64,000 bases of DNA from NCBI GenBank assembly GCA_014529385.2, contig CM043964.1:104703587-104767586 (forward strand), read 5' to 3'. Position 1 is the first letter of the stretch, and every line of letters starts with the position of its first letter. Source of the stretch: Adiantum capillus-veneris. Its lineage: Eukaryota; Streptophyta; Polypodiopsida; Polypodiales; Pteridaceae. A model generated the notes under the pieces. The model made no database searches. It was not told where the DNA came from and saw only the letters and a program-made list of their open reading frames with translations. A program made the position numbers and the translations under genes. Shown one piece after another: positions 1 through 11,600 of this stretch.

Positions 1-616
1 TCAATATGATCAGGATGAAGGTGCATCCCTAGCTGATAAGGAAGAAGAAGAAAATGCCATCAAGTGCAGCTGGCAGCCGAGGTGAGAAGAGAGGAGAAGA
101 GGACGCCTGTAGAAGGTAGGGCAACGCCTCATGTTGGGAGGACAAAGGGCGCCTTATGTGATGCATGCGTACTGATTCGTCCCTTTTCCCAGTTCAAACC
201 TTTGGGGTTTATGGCAGGAACTATATATGCGACATGTGGAGTTACTATGGCTGATTATGCATTTCTGGCGAGTCTCTGAGCCACCTCTAGATATACGAGC
301 TTGCTATCTTGTAATTGAGCCGAGCCCGAGCAGCTATATAGCCGCAGGTGTTTGGTGTCAGGATTTGGGCCTCTTGGTGTCCTTGCATGCAGGTTGGAGG
401 TGATTTGGTTTACAACCTCATTGGTGTTCCCAACTCGCCATTGTAGAGCTTGAGGTCTGCGTGAGCTGTAATTCCTCATGGTCGATGGCTTGAGGTGATG
501 TGAGAAGAGGATTTTGAAGGTAATTTGCAAGTCTTTTCTGTGTTTGGTTTACATGTTCTCAAGCTGTAGGGGAGGCTAAACTATAGAGTTGCCCCGCTTT
601 CTCTTCTCCTTGTCAT
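1..616. repeat. Long direct repeat, copy A (cut by window edge)
   Basis: This segment is repeated with few differences at about 3301-3910. Shared landmarks include GGATGAAGGTGCA near the start, AACGCCTCATGTTGGGAGG, TTTGGGGTTTATGGCAGG and the end TCTCCTTGTCAT. The two copies have the same orientation and are separated by about 2.7 kb holding a broken coding region. They could be LTRs of an element whose left end lies outside the window: the repeat ends in CA, and TGGTGCCCGCC lies shortly after as a possible primer site. A segmental duplication is equally possible. The true left boundary is not visible. Confidence 0.8.
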
Positions 617-713
617 GTTTTTGGTGCCCGCCACTGAGGATCTGTTGATTCAAGTACCTTAAGTTTGCAAGTGGTGAGCAAATAAAGGTACATAGATTAT
701 TGTCCTCGATTAC

Positions 714-1716
714 ATGCTTATCAGAATGAATGATAGGATGGGAAAATTGTGGCTACAGGATCTTAAAGACATGGATATGCATTATTGGGGGTTCCACAGT
801 CTGAAGCAGAAGATGGAAGTGCTCGAGAATGTAGTCCTTGATGCGGAAACAGAAATGTTTTTGTTCATTGGCACCTTGCCTGGTCTTTTAGGTGTGGAAG
901 CTGCATGCATGTAATTCTGAGATTTAAAGAGTATGCTCGCTTTTCTGATGCAGGAGAGGAAGATGAGTGATGCAAAGCAATCAAATGTCCATGTGCGAGA
1001 TGCGCATGATAGATCCACTCTGGGAGAGTTGGATTGCTGTATGGATGATGAGGTACTGTATGGATGATGAGGTACTGTCTTCCTTGAACAAGGATGCTGG
1101 TCCAATTTCAGATGATGAAGCTGACACTAATCAGCCCATGTACAGTGTTTTTAATGAGGATATATCATCAGAAGAAAATGCTCTCACTGTGGGTTGTGAA
1201 ATTGAATGTTGTACAAAGTTTTCTGTCGAGAAATTATCTAAAAACCTGATGCAGAATGAGAGGTATGCTGATGAGGATGACAATCCTGAATGGGGTTTTC
1301 TGGATGCTGAAGCAGACATCGATAACGACATGCATGTTTGTGTCGATGAAGGTATGATGCATCTGGATTCTGGAATGCGCACTAAGGCTGACAGTTTTAC
1401 ACGTCCTGCTGATTTTGTTGATGAGGAGACGACAATAGGAGATTTTTTGGCTGCCTTGGAAGATCAGGATGATGGGTTAGAAGGTGCATGCGTCCAAAGT
1501 GAGGCTTTACAGGTGCCCAATGCAAGCATTGTTTCCATTTATACTGAGCTAAAAGAAGCCAACTCCAATGCATGCAAGACCTTGAGCAACCGGTTTTGGC
1601 AGTGGCTACACAGTATGGCATGCAATTGTTGCAACTACTATTCATTCGCAAAAGGCGTACAGACGGAGGCAAGAGAGGTAGATGCCTATGCCAAAGAAAA
1701 ATGGCTGCTGGATTAG
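714..1716 (+). pseudogene. Unrecognised acidic protein gene, broken by a 19-bp tandem duplication
   Basis: Two coding stretches are visible: 714-914 (66 residues, containing WLQDLKDMDMHYWGFHSL) and about 954-1716, which follows a possible acceptor TTTTCTGATGCAG. The second stretch is rich in D and E, with related blocks such as STLGELDCCMDDE and TTIGDFLAALEDQDDG. A perfect 19-bp tandem duplication (1038-1056 and 1057-1075) shifts the frame: reading through one copy only, the frame before it continues directly into the long downstream frame. I do not recognise the family. The protein ends near residue motif YAKEKWLLD. Lying between the direct repeats, it may be a captured gene fragment or the last exons of a decayed host gene. 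Confidence 0.5.
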
Positions 1717-3300
1717 AGTTTTCTGGCAGTTTGTGTGACAAACACACGAAGTAGTCTCTAGCTTGTCGATACGCAATGTGCATTATGTACAGAAATACAA
1801 GTACTGTTTGGTTTTAGTCCGAAAGTCGAGTCATTTGCTACTGCTGAGCATGAATGCTCTAGCAGGCTAGGGGGGTTGCCAAGCTATGTCAGGCGGTTTT
1901 TGGGAAGTCTTTTTTAAGCTTTTCTTTCATAATTAGACATCGAAGGTAATGAGTGACAATGCCTGATGGCTGCTCATTTTATCTTGGACTGGCTGCCATG
2001 AGGAAATGTTTTCATATAGACCTGATAATCAGAGTTGTCGAGTAATGATGGGTTTTTGACATCATGCATACATAGGCTTTTGTGCTTGCCGTCAATACTC
2101 TGAATGATGTTCCTTGAGGTTCTCCCTCTTCGAGTGTTGATCTCCTGGTTGCGAGAGTCCTCTCCTGCTGTGCAATCAAAGTTTGATGGTCATCTATGTA
2201 TCTGCTTAGCTACAGTTTTCTTGTCGATAATGGATGTTGTATTAGGTTTTTTGTTGGATGAATTTATGAGCCCAACTGTCTTTGAAACTCAAACCTAAAT
2301 GGGTACATGAGTGATCGGCTAATGCTCAGGTAAAAAGAGTTTTGAACCTCAGCTTTGGTGAAAAGACGATGCTTGACTTGGAAAAGGGACGTATTTGGAA
2401 GTAGTATGGAAACGGCAAGCTGTGAAGGGGGGTTGGGAAAAAGAGGTGGGCGGGCTTCTCGCATGAGGCTGAGGATGTATAATTTCCCAGGAGGAGCTTG
2501 CAAGTCGAGAAGCCAAAAGGAGGAACTTGAAAGTATTTTTAAAAAATCAATTTTTGGCAAGTGGGATCGTGGCAATCAAAAAAGGGGGCCGACCTGCGCG
2601 GGCGTGCGACAGGAGCAGTCAAGCTCAGAGAGGGGTGGCCGATTTCGAATTAGAAGGGGAATCTGCAACAAGATTACAAGCTAGTGCATGCAAGAAAAAG
2701 GTTTGGGGATGATCAGGTTGCCAAGCTACAGGAGGGTATTGGTCTCCAAGCAAGTGAGGCCGCCATGATCAATTGAGGAGTCATTTAAATTGAAAGGGGC
2801 AACTGCGCTAACAACCAAGTGAAGAGAGGGCAACAGGAGTTGAGAGGAGGTGCGCTCGAGAGGGCTGCAGGGACCAGATCGAGAAGGGTTGAGGCCACCA
2901 ACTGAGAAGGGAGGGCTCTGAATACAGGCGACCATGGAAGGCAGATCAGGAGGTGTAGCTCTCAGTTATGAGGGGGGTGAAGAGGCAGCCTAGTCAAGAA
3001 GGAGACAAGCTTCCAGCATGAACACATAGGGGGAAGCAGGTGGCCATGCTCAAGAAAAGAAATGACGGGCTGCTACAGTACGAAGAGGCCGCCATCCTGC
3101 AGGTAGGGGGAGTTGCCATCGACTATAAGAAAAGGCAGCCATGGTCCCAGGCGGCTGGATATAGAGAGAAGAGCAGCAAAAGCATGAGGCAAGTGAGGGG
3201 TGCTATATTCAGGAGGAGGTGAAGCTGTCGCGGCTAGTAGTCGGAGAGTGTGCCATCAGCTGGGAATACAAAGAGTTGTAACTGGTTGGTAAAGGGAGCC
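1717..3300. other. Non-coding stretch between direct repeats
   Basis: No gene is supported here. The part from about 2700 to 3300 is purine-rich, with recurrent AGGAGG and GCCGCCAT-like pieces. The short ORFs lack recognisable domains. Confidence 0.5.
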
Positions 3301-3910
3301 TCCGTCGGTCCATACGATCAGGATGAAGGTGCAGCCCTAGCTGATCAGAAGAAGAAGAAAACACCATCAAGTGCAGCTGGCAGCCGAGGTGAGAAGAGAG
3401 GAGAAGAGGACACCTGTAGAAGGAAGGGCAACGCCTCATGTTGGGAGGACAAAGGGCGCCTTATGTGATGCATGCGTACTGATTCGTCCCTTTTCCTAGT
3501 TCAGACCTTTGGGGTTTATGGCAGGAACTATGTATCAGACATCTGGAGTTACTATGGCTGATTATGCATTTTTTGTGAGTCTATGATATACGAGCTTGCT
3601 ATCTTGTTATTGAGTGAGCCCGAGCAACTATACAGCCGCAGGTGTTTGGTGTCAGGATTTGGGCCTCTTGGTGTCCTTGCATGCAGGTTGCAGGTGATTT
3701 GGTTTACAACCTCATTGGTGTTCCCAACTCACCATTGCAGAGCTTGAGGTTGGCGTGAGCTGTAATTCCTCATGGCCGATGGCTTGAGTTGATGTGAGAA
3801 GAGGATTTTGAAGGTCATTTGCAGGTCTTTTGTGTGTTTGGCTTATATGTTCTCAAGCTGCAGGGGAGGCTAAGCTATAGAGGTGCCTCGCTTTCGCTTC
3901 TCCTTGTCAT
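3301..3910. repeat. Long direct repeat, copy B
   Basis: This is the second copy of the repeat that opens the window, in the same orientation and with small indels (for example a shortened stretch near 3570-3590). Homology ends at TCTCCTTGTCAT. Downstream sequence differs from that after copy A. Confidence 0.8.
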
Positions 3911-4179
3911 CGTGTTGCACAAAATGCGGCCTCCCAGCTGAAATCACTCAAATGTGGTGTTGGGAGGCGGAAATCACTCAAATGTGCTGTTCTTCATAAA
4001 GCCCAAACACAAAGGCAGGGCCAGGAAGCACATTGCCTTGTTCTAAAATAGTGTGACCTTGAGAGCAAGATCAGAGCTCGTTATTGGACAAACCAGAATT
4101 TGTTTAAATGTATCTTATGAATCATGCCGATCAAGAAAGAGGTTTGCATGGTGTTTGGGCAAAATGTTGTGTCACTGCA

Positions 4180-4760
4180 CAGAAAAACAGATATCAACGC
4201 ATGCAAAGTGAGGGCATTTGTCCAGAGTAAATCACCTGCGCGTGCATATCTTGATTGCATCAAGCAAGGGCCTCTCTCTTGAGAAGGCATGTGGCTCTAC
4301 GCAAGATGCTGATATGGGCATACAAATTCACGCTAATATTGTTGGTAAGGGGTTGTTGAAAAAGCTATCGTGCTTGACAATGCCTTGGTTGACATGTTTG
4401 CTAAATGTGGTACACTTCAGAGACCACCAGAACTTCTCGAAAAGCTTCCTATCTAGAGTGTCACACTCTTGGAACACATACATTGCAGGATTTACTCCAC
4501 AGGGGGCAGGCCAGATAGCTCTAGAAAGCTCTAGTCTGTATTCAACATATATCAAGTGATAGCTTTGGTTTGTTTTTAGCAGATTCGAAGTGACGGCCTC
4601 TCTCATGATTGAAAGATTTGCTCCGAAAGGGCAGCGCCAAAAAGCTCTAGGCTGTTTTCAACAGATGCGAAGCAAAGAAATTTGGAGAAAGATGTCATGC
4701 TTGACCGTATTTTGATCAATATGTATGTCAAATGGGGTGCCCCAAAAACTACGACTTTGT
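4180..4760 (+). pseudogene. PPR (pentatricopeptide repeat) protein fragment
   Basis: Conceptual translation in shifting frames gives hallmark PPR segments: an RMQSEGICPE-like helix at about 4199, GIQIHANIVGKGLLKK at about 4315-4365, a NALVDMFAKCGTLQ-like stretch at about 4378-4420, ELLEKLP, and later LEKDVMLDRILINMYVKWGA at about 4680-4740. Intact proteins of this family are organellar RNA-binding factors built from tandem repeats of about 35 residues, often ending in E/DYW editing domains. Here several frameshifts and stops separate the pieces and neither terminus is present. It is a decayed fragment with no visible function. The closeness to MYAKCG-type repeats supports a land plant. Confidence 0.7.
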
Positions 4761-5390
4761 GTACGTGTGCATGTGAGCCTACAGACGAACACAATGACAG
4801 ATTCAACATCAATCGACATGTTTGCAAACGTCGCAAAATGGATGACTATAGTAGAACGCATATTGATGGGAAGGTGGCGGAACAATGTAAGGAAGGTTTA
4901 GAAGCGGCTCCATCCAAGATTGTGCGTTGATCGACACGACCAATACAAAAGGTGCCTCCCTTCAACACTGAAGGGGATAAAATTGGCGGGGGAAAGACAC
5001 ATTCCCTACGGTATTATTATAAATGTGGAGAACGGTACCAACTCCACACTACACTTGGTTTTTCTCTCTTTTTTTAATGGGCACAAGCATTGTAAATGCA
5101 CGAAATGCATCTCATTTCGTTTTTATTATAATGTGGAATTGTTTATATTCATACATCTTTTCATGCAAAATCTCATTTGTGATGCGAGATCATAGAGCTT
5201 CGTGGCGAAAGCTTCGAGGAGAGATGCTATGGAGCCATCATCATGAGCTATGCCATACGGTAAAATCCACACCACTATCACTATTTTACTTATTATCATC
5301 TACACAATGAGTCAATCAAGGCAAACTAGTTTGTTCATTTGGAGAGGCAAAGACTAGGGACTTCTTGCTAGGGCTTTGCGTAGGAATGGA
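4761..5390. other. No gene seen
   Basis: AT-rich sequence with short unsupported ORFs. Nothing recognisable. Confidence 0.4.
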
Positions 5391-5731
5391 AGTCTGTGTG
5401 TGTGTGTGTGTATGTGTGTTTGTTTGTCACGAGTACTCTGTGTGTGTTGTGGCAAGCTAACTCCGGCCAAGGCGGGACCAGAGGCAGAAAACGACGCTCG
5501 GTTTTTTGGTTTGCAAGCAGACAAGGCTGCTGACATCACAAGAGGAGAGAGGAGGAGACTGTAGCGGATGCAAAAAAGTTATCTTCAGCAAACAAACAGC
5601 GAGAACGCAGAAGGTGTGTGTGTTGTAGGTGAGTTCGTAGAGCTGGAGGGAACTTGGCGAGGCTGTCTTCTGAGAACAGTTGGCTACAGCTGCGGGCAGC
5701 GGTGTCGATAGTGCACTGAATGCGGGGCTCC

Positions 5732-5820
<89 letters not shown>
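5732..5820. repeat. (GA)n microsatellite
   Basis: An almost pure GA dinucleotide run with one interruption near 5759, followed by a short TG run. It produces artificial Ser-Leu ORFs on the minus strand. Confidence 0.97.
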
Positions 5821-5824
<4 letters not shown>

Positions 5825-6051
5825 CATGTGTGTGTGTGACATGAGCACCAACTACAGGCAGCTGCAATTACGGGGCCGAGGCGAACTGCAGGCCACCACC
5901 AGCGGGGTTGTGTGTCTCGTCACTAAATGACACCTCCCCAGGGAGGTGGGATCAATGGCCCATAGTAGGCGTCGCGAGGCGGGTGCAATCCAAGCCGTCC
6001 GATCGACATTTAAACTAGGTGTGAACTAAGCGTGAAATCGGAGATATGTGC

Positions 6052-6142
6052 ACCACACCAAATTTGGTGTGAACTCAGTGTTAACTCGACATGAACACGG
6101 TGTGAACTGGGGAGGGCTTGCACACCACACCAAATTTGGTGT
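6052..6142. repeat. Pair of perfect 18-bp palindromes with GGTGTGAACT repeats
   Basis: CACACCAAATTTGGTGTG equals its own reverse complement and occurs at about 6054 and again at about 6125, each followed by GTGTGAACTC. Between and after them, degenerate GGTGTGAACT units repeat roughly every 11-20 bp. This internal structure of the small TIR element might fold as hairpins or bind a dimeric protein. Confidence 0.8.
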
Positions 6143-6243
6143 GAACTCAATGCGAACTCGGTGTGAACTAGGTGTGAACTAGGTGTAAACTTGTCCGCGA
6201 CACTGTGATGTATAAACTTATCACACACACACCTTTCAACAAG

Positions 6244-6316
6244 CGCGCGTTAGCCTGGTGGTTAGAGTCAATCCTGTGGGGGAGAGGGTAGTGGGTTCGA
6301 GTCCCGGATCCGAGAA
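6244..6316 (+). other. tRNA-like segment with A- and B-box (SINE head or tRNA relic)
   Basis: TAGCCTGGTGGTTAGAG resembles an RNA polymerase III A box (D arm), and GGTTCGAGTCC about 35 nt later is a perfect B box (T arm). The acceptor-stem halves do not pair, so this is not a functional tRNA. It looks like a tRNA-derived SINE head or relic lodged inside the 503-bp TIR element. Confidence 0.55.
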
Positions 6317-6419
6317 AGTGGGAATCTTTTGCATTCCGTATGCAATCCAACGATCACGATCAACCGGTGATCGTGAGCCAATGATCCCACCTCCAAATGG
6401 AGGTGTCAATTAGTGACGA

Positions 6420-6670
6420 GGGGTTGTGTGTTCTTGTGTGTGTGTGTGTGTGTGTGTATCGGTGTGAGCCCAGTGGAGTTACGGTGGGCCAATGATTGTG
6501 AGCCGAGGCAATAAAGCGGGTGAGCACGAATTTGGGGTTCGCTCTAACAATTGGACAAAAAGCAGTCAGCGCCAATAATGTCGAGCGCGTCAAAGCGATT
6601 GTGTGTGTGTGGTGGAGTAGGATGCGTCAAAACTGGCCAGTGAACACGTGTGCGTGTGTGTGTGTGTGAT
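6420..6670. repeat. GT-rich microsatellite tracts
   Basis: TG/GT runs lie at about 6434-6458 and 6646-6668, with a shorter one near 6600. Intervening sequence repeats pieces resembling the TIR element interior (GTGGGCCAATGATTGTGAGCC). Confidence 0.7.
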
Positions 6671-7029
6671 TTTGTGCAATATGCAGGCCGCCAAACGGTG
6701 GGCAATAAGTGATTTTAAATTTCCCCTTGTTGAAAAAATTGATAAGTGTTTGTTCCCACAAAGAGAATGTAAAAAGAGAGACGTCTCAACTATGGCTCTA
6801 ATTTTCATGCTCATCCCACAAATCATACTGTTCTGTGTTGATAAATCAATGCATTTATTCCATGTACACCTACACAATGCACAATCTTTTTATTGGAAAT
6901 ATCGATCTTGATAATATGATTGATCATTTTCCTTTCCCAAGACCAATAAAAAGCAATGAGATTGCTTGAATCACCACATGAGAAATTGAACACAAAGCTT
7001 TTATAATGCCATACCTCATTCACAATCAA

Positions 7030-8849
7030 TCGGATTCCAATGCACTGTGAAATTCATCTCAACCTATACCAAATTAATTTTCAATCCCTCAATCAAAGAT
7101 GCAAAATCATCTACATTTTGATCTTAATTGCATTTCAATGCATAGTGCACAAAAAATTCAATTAGGACACACATTACTCAATTGAATAATCATGCAATCT
7201 CAAAAAATGGATTTGTTGCTTATGGATCAAGCATTGCATCCACAATGTAGCGCTAAACTTCTCTCAAATGCAAATGCGTATCCAATTTTCAATCATTGCA
7301 ATTTTAAATTGCTCATATCTGATTTCTCTAATCATTCAAACCATTTAGATTTGTCATTTTTGGTTTGCATGGCTACACACAATTTGATTATAGCATTTGC
7401 AAAGGCATAATTCAGTAAAATTCTTACCAGTTTCCCTCAAATTGGCATACACGACATTGCAAATGTTTATCAAATCATACTCAATGGTTTATCAATTGAG
7501 TCATCCCAAGTCAATCAAGCATACACACACCAACCTTTAGATCTTTTCATCATCACAATTGCCAACCAAGGCCAATCATTCATCTTCAATTTGGACTGTG
7601 AATTCCATTGAGTAAGCACACACACCCAAAATTAAACCAAAAATTTATGCAATGAATCCATCAATTTCACATTAAAATGCACAAAGTGCAAGTTCAATCA
7701 AGCATAAATAAATGCATGCATGCTAAATTTCTAAAAAAATTACACTATTTTTACCCGATCAAGCAATGCACACACTCAAAAATTAAGCACAAATGATCAA
7801 ATTTTTCGCAATTGGAAATGAATTTAGGCTTATATCTAATGATTGCACATACTTTTCATGAACATTTCACATTCAAAAACCATTTACGTGTCCCAATTGA
7901 CGATCAATTATTAAAAATCAAGTGGTCATGGATGGGCACATACACTCGATTTTTGCCCAATTTTTTGGCAATTAGGCTTAAACAATGTTTGAATTAGCCT
8001 CACATACTCATCATTTACATGATTGCATACTCATGTATCATCAATTCCATCACTTTATATGCATGCACACACTAAAAATTAGGTACACACACACTTTAAA
8101 TTTTTGACAGTTTTTTCCCTCTTTGGTGTACGCACACACACAATGACTTTTATGCACACACATGAATTCTTCATGAGAATTAAACATTATTTAGATACAC
8201 ACAAGTTCATTAGCCACAATTTGACTATCAATTTTATTCAAAGTGTATCAAATTAGGTGCAAAGTGTAGGTCAATTTGTGTTACACACATAATTTTAACA
8301 AATAATTAGCAACATTGAATCACATTGATCAATCAAGAATTCACATAGCAAGTAAGTGCACTTACATGGTAATTACACTCCAAGCTATTCATTTGCTCCA
8401 CGCGAAGTTGCATCATTGCACACACAAGTGTGTGCACCATCAATTTGGATCCAAAATTGACCATTTGTAGGTCAAAATCAAACACTAAAAATCATCAAAT
8501 TAGGCATAAATTGGTACAATTAACTTGATTGGACCACCTCTTGCAAGGGGATTTCACATACTTTACACTTCAAATGTTAGTGGTTAGGCTAGCAAGGTTA
8601 GTCAAAATTAGTAGAAATTAGCATGAAATTAGTAAAAATTAGCATGGAAAGAAGCGAATTAGCAGGGGTTAGCATGAAATTAGTGAAATTGGGGGTTTGG
8701 GGTATCCATAACTCAACATTAGCATCAATTTCTTGCATAATCATCATCAAATCACACCAAAATTAAGTTACACAAACTCAAAAACCGAGAAATTAGTAAT
8801 GAAATTACTCTATTCTACACATCCTAAACTCACTAGCTTAGGTTATCGA
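7030..8849. other. AT-rich non-coding leader or internal region of a minus-strand LTR element
   Basis: There are no ORFs of note. The sequence is rich in CACACA and in AATTAGCATG-type short repeats, densest around 8580-8700. It lies directly inside a primer-binding site and LTR, so it is best read as the internal region of a minus-strand retrotransposon that has lost or never had coding sequence here. The left end of the element is not identifiable. Confidence 0.45.
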
Positions 8850-8867
8850 TCCCCGGCAACGGTGCCA
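8850..8867 (-). promoter_or_regulatory. Primer-binding site (tRNA-Asp type)
   Basis: On the minus strand the sequence is TGGCACCGTTGCCGGGGA, one base from the standard complement of the plant tRNA-Asp 3' end (TGGCGCCGTTGCCGGGGA). It sits 2 nt from the TG/CA end of the adjoining LTR, so the element reads on the minus strand. Confidence 0.85.
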
Positions 8868-8869
8868 AA

Positions 8870-9705
8870 TGTAGAGATGCGTTGTAGCACGACCTAATCG
8901 CAATCCACAAAATTGTCAAATCGTGGATCGGCAACCCAGCTAGGGCATGGAAGCACGAGCCTTGGATGTATAGACATAGAGGATTGAAGAATTCCTTCTA
9001 CTCATCATAGAGAGAAGCCATGGAAAGGGGCTTCCTCTAATCAACAACACATTCCTACTCACTAATCACTTGCACACAATTACGTGGTTGAAATCAACCT
9101 CACTTAAATCACTCTTATTCACAACTCTTAATCACAACTACACAAGCATGAAATTAACATACCTACTCCGCATGAGTGTGTCCATTCCGGCACAACCCCT
9201 CAATACGACTACGTATGCACACACACTAACCGCACCTTGTAGAGAGAGATGAAGAGAAGGAAGGCATAGCCCTCACACACCATGGCCAATGGTGTGGATA
9301 GAATAGATTAACTCAAAAAAGGGATTAGAGATCTACCATCACACTAATACAATCTCATTTCACATAATCAAGCAAAGAAGACTAATAAGAAAGAAAGTGT
9401 AATTGATTATTAGAAATCAAGATCTACATGAGCATGGAAAGCCCATGAGCCTCATGACCATCCACTGTACAAAGAGGACTCCTCACCCAAGAATGACTAC
9501 TTGTTAAGCATAGGGCTCTTTTATAGCTTTGGGCCTCAAACCCTTCAACTATGGGATAAAGTTGAGCTCTCTAGCCTAGACTCATACAACTTTGGAACTC
9601 CTAAATGAGCCCAAGCCCTATACAATGAACAGGAAATATTGTGCACTATAGCACATCCACAGCTTGGTGCATAATTGGTGTAGCATGTGTTAGCCGCTGC
9701 TAACA
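8870..9705 (-). mobile_element. LTR of a minus-strand Ty3-type retrotransposon
   Basis: The boundaries are TGTAGAGATGCG on the plus strand next to the primer site and GCTGCTAACA at the far side; on the minus strand the LTR therefore runs TGTTAG to CTACA. A minus-strand TATA box (CTATAAAAGAGCC) lies at 9514-9528. The partner LTR is not in the window, so this is an incomplete element. The exact right boundary is inferred from the TG...CA rule only. Confidence 0.6.
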
Positions 9706-10040
9706 ACTACTATGATGGAGTGATGACCAGAGAGAATCCAGTAGTGGTATGTTGCTAGCTTGTATCCTTGTACTTCATTCGTTTTTAGAGGCACTTTTGT
9801 AATGAGATTATACGGCATAAGATATGTTCCATTGGAGACTAGCATAGTGTGCACTGCAAACTTCTTTAAAAGATATTTCACATACACATCTCATAGTGGC
9901 CTACATTTGTAGGCATCGGGTGCAAGGTTACATTGGTCATAACGAATCAGTTGGGTAAACTACACCCCAAACTTAAAGTAGTGTGCTCTATTACAATGTA
10001 CCCATCCAACCCACTCTTAGATGTTTTTGCAGCTTCTTTA

Positions 10041-10670
10041 TCAAGATCTTTTTCTTTGGGTTGGACAATTGAGTCGCGCATAGATATTGAGGTTGTGTCC
10101 ACAAAACACTGGCCATGAGGGAGCTGCAATTACATTGGCTTCTTCTCTTTCTTGAGGCTCTAGAGGTGCAAATTCAAGGTTTTGTTGCTCCACATTTCCA
10201 CTTTTTTCTCCCATTTGAGGGAGCCTCACTCTGATTGGGAATCTTGCTCTAGCTCGCTTCACTCGTATCTTCAATTTTACGCTTCTTGTTGCTCTTTGTC
10301 CTCAATTTTCCTAGATACTGTGAAACTTTCTTGAATCCATCAATATATATATATCTTACATTCTTGCTTGTAGTGGCCTCTCTTAGCTCTACCCAACCTG
10401 CTTTGAGAATTGATTCTCCATCATGGTTAACTTTCATCAAGTATCGAGAAAAGGACATGGGCTCTAGCTCACCATTGAGTAGCTTCACATGAAGGCAATC
10501 ACACAATATTTGAATGGACATTGCTCTACATATTCAAAGAACAAGTGAACTCTTTCATTGCATACAACATTTGGTACGTGGAAATCAGAACTCCAAGGAT
10601 TTGGAGACGAGCCTGTTGCATCACCTGACTTTTGCAATCTCTTCTTGGAGGAGAGTTGAGCCATTTTTCC
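10041..10670 (-). pseudogene. Unrecognised broken ORF
   Basis: On the minus strand a start at about 10663 gives MAQLSSKKRLQKSGDATG and continues to RVHLFFEYVEQCPF. After a frame change it continues as 10521-10249 (with VKLLNGELEPMSFSRYLMK and a K/R-rich end) and then 10274-10041 (GEKSGNVEQQNLEFAPLEP). The composition is that of a real, basic, probably nucleic-acid-binding protein, but I recognise no domain. At least two frameshifts break it. It may be an accessory ORF of the neighbouring minus-strand retroelement. Confidence 0.35.
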
Positions 10671-10734
10671 TGTAAAAATAACAACACAATTTTAAAATCA
10701 TAACACTTGTTTCTCTTTAAACATACACATATCC

Positions 10735-11330
10735 CTCTATGCTCTCTGCTGGCACCCTATGGACCTAGGGCCACAAGGTGCCCATTTTGCTAGAAAGAAA
10801 CTCTTTATTCTCTTTGTTAAAATGTTTTGGTCCCAAGGCCATAGGGTACCCTCTATGCTAGTAAGAAACATTATATGCTCTATGTTGGCACCTTATGGCC
10901 GCATGTCCATAGGGTGCTTTCTATGCTAGTGAAAAAACTCTATATGCTCTATGTTGGCATCTTATGGCCCCAGGGCCATAGGGTGGCCTATATGATAGTT
11001 AGAAGAACTCTATGCACTCTATTTGTCTATATGCACTATAAGCTCTATGTTGACACGCTATGGCCCTAGCGCCACAAGGTGCTCTTAAGGATAATAAAAA
11101 ACCTTATGTGCTCTATGTTGACACCATATGGCCCCAGAAGGCATTCTCTAGTCCATGAAGAACCCACCCATGGTTTGTGCTGGTATACTATGGCCCTAGG
11201 GCCATATGTGCTCTCATGCTAGTAAGAAACATTATATAGTTTATGTTGACATTGTATGATTCCTAGTAAGAAACATTATATACACTATAGTGGCAGCGTG
11301 TGTCCTGAAGGCCATAGGGTGTGGGTCCCG
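10735..11330. repeat. Minisatellite array, block 1 (unit about 75-80 bp)
   Basis: Tandem degenerate units read approximately CTCTATGTTGGCACC, then CTATGGCCCTAGGGCC, then ATAGGGTGC, then CTATGCTAGTAAGAAA. The centre of each unit is palindromic (TATGGCCCTAGGGCCATA). The same family recurs at 13,337-14,390, 60,350-61,590 and, as a variant, 63,180-63,960. Confidence 0.9.
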
Positions 11331-11600
11331 TTGTGGTTTCAGGTGTAGGGTTAGCGGATGTGTTCCCTCTACTTGACATATAGCACTCCATCATGCCCAC
11401 TTGCTTAGGCATAGCACCTTGGATGAAACCCAAAAATGGATCAAGGCTCATGGTTGTTGGACCTCTAGGTGTAAAGGAAATATCCTCTGACTACCGGTTG
11501 GAATTGTCATCATCGGTCATAGCCTGAAAACAACAATATACAAACAAATGAAAAACGTGCTAAAAATTAAAAAAAGGCAATAAACTGTCCATATCTACCA

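Larger units (their letters stand above)
5917..6419. mobile_element. Small non-autonomous TIR element (MITE-like), 503 bp
   Basis: The left end TCGTCACTAAATGACACC is matched by the reverse complement of the right end (TCGTCACTAATTGACACC). The inverted repeats extend for about 45 bp, to GGTGGGATCAATGGC on the left. Flanks carry an approximate 12-bp direct repeat, GGGGTTGTGTGT, just before 5917 and just after 6419, consistent with a target duplication, although part of it is GT-rich. A 9-12 bp duplication would fit a Mutator-like element. No coding capacity. The interior holds repeated GGTGTGAACT units, two copies of a perfect 18-bp palindrome and a tRNA-like segment. Confidence 0.7.

Noticed and set aside
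610-640. Firm call of the 0.6-kb repeats as LTRs
   Set aside because: The left boundary is outside the window and the primer-site candidate is weak; a segmental duplication remains equally likely.
6244-6316. Functional tRNA gene
   Set aside because: A- and B-box are good but the acceptor stem does not pair and the cloverleaf cannot be completed; kept as a tRNA-like relic.
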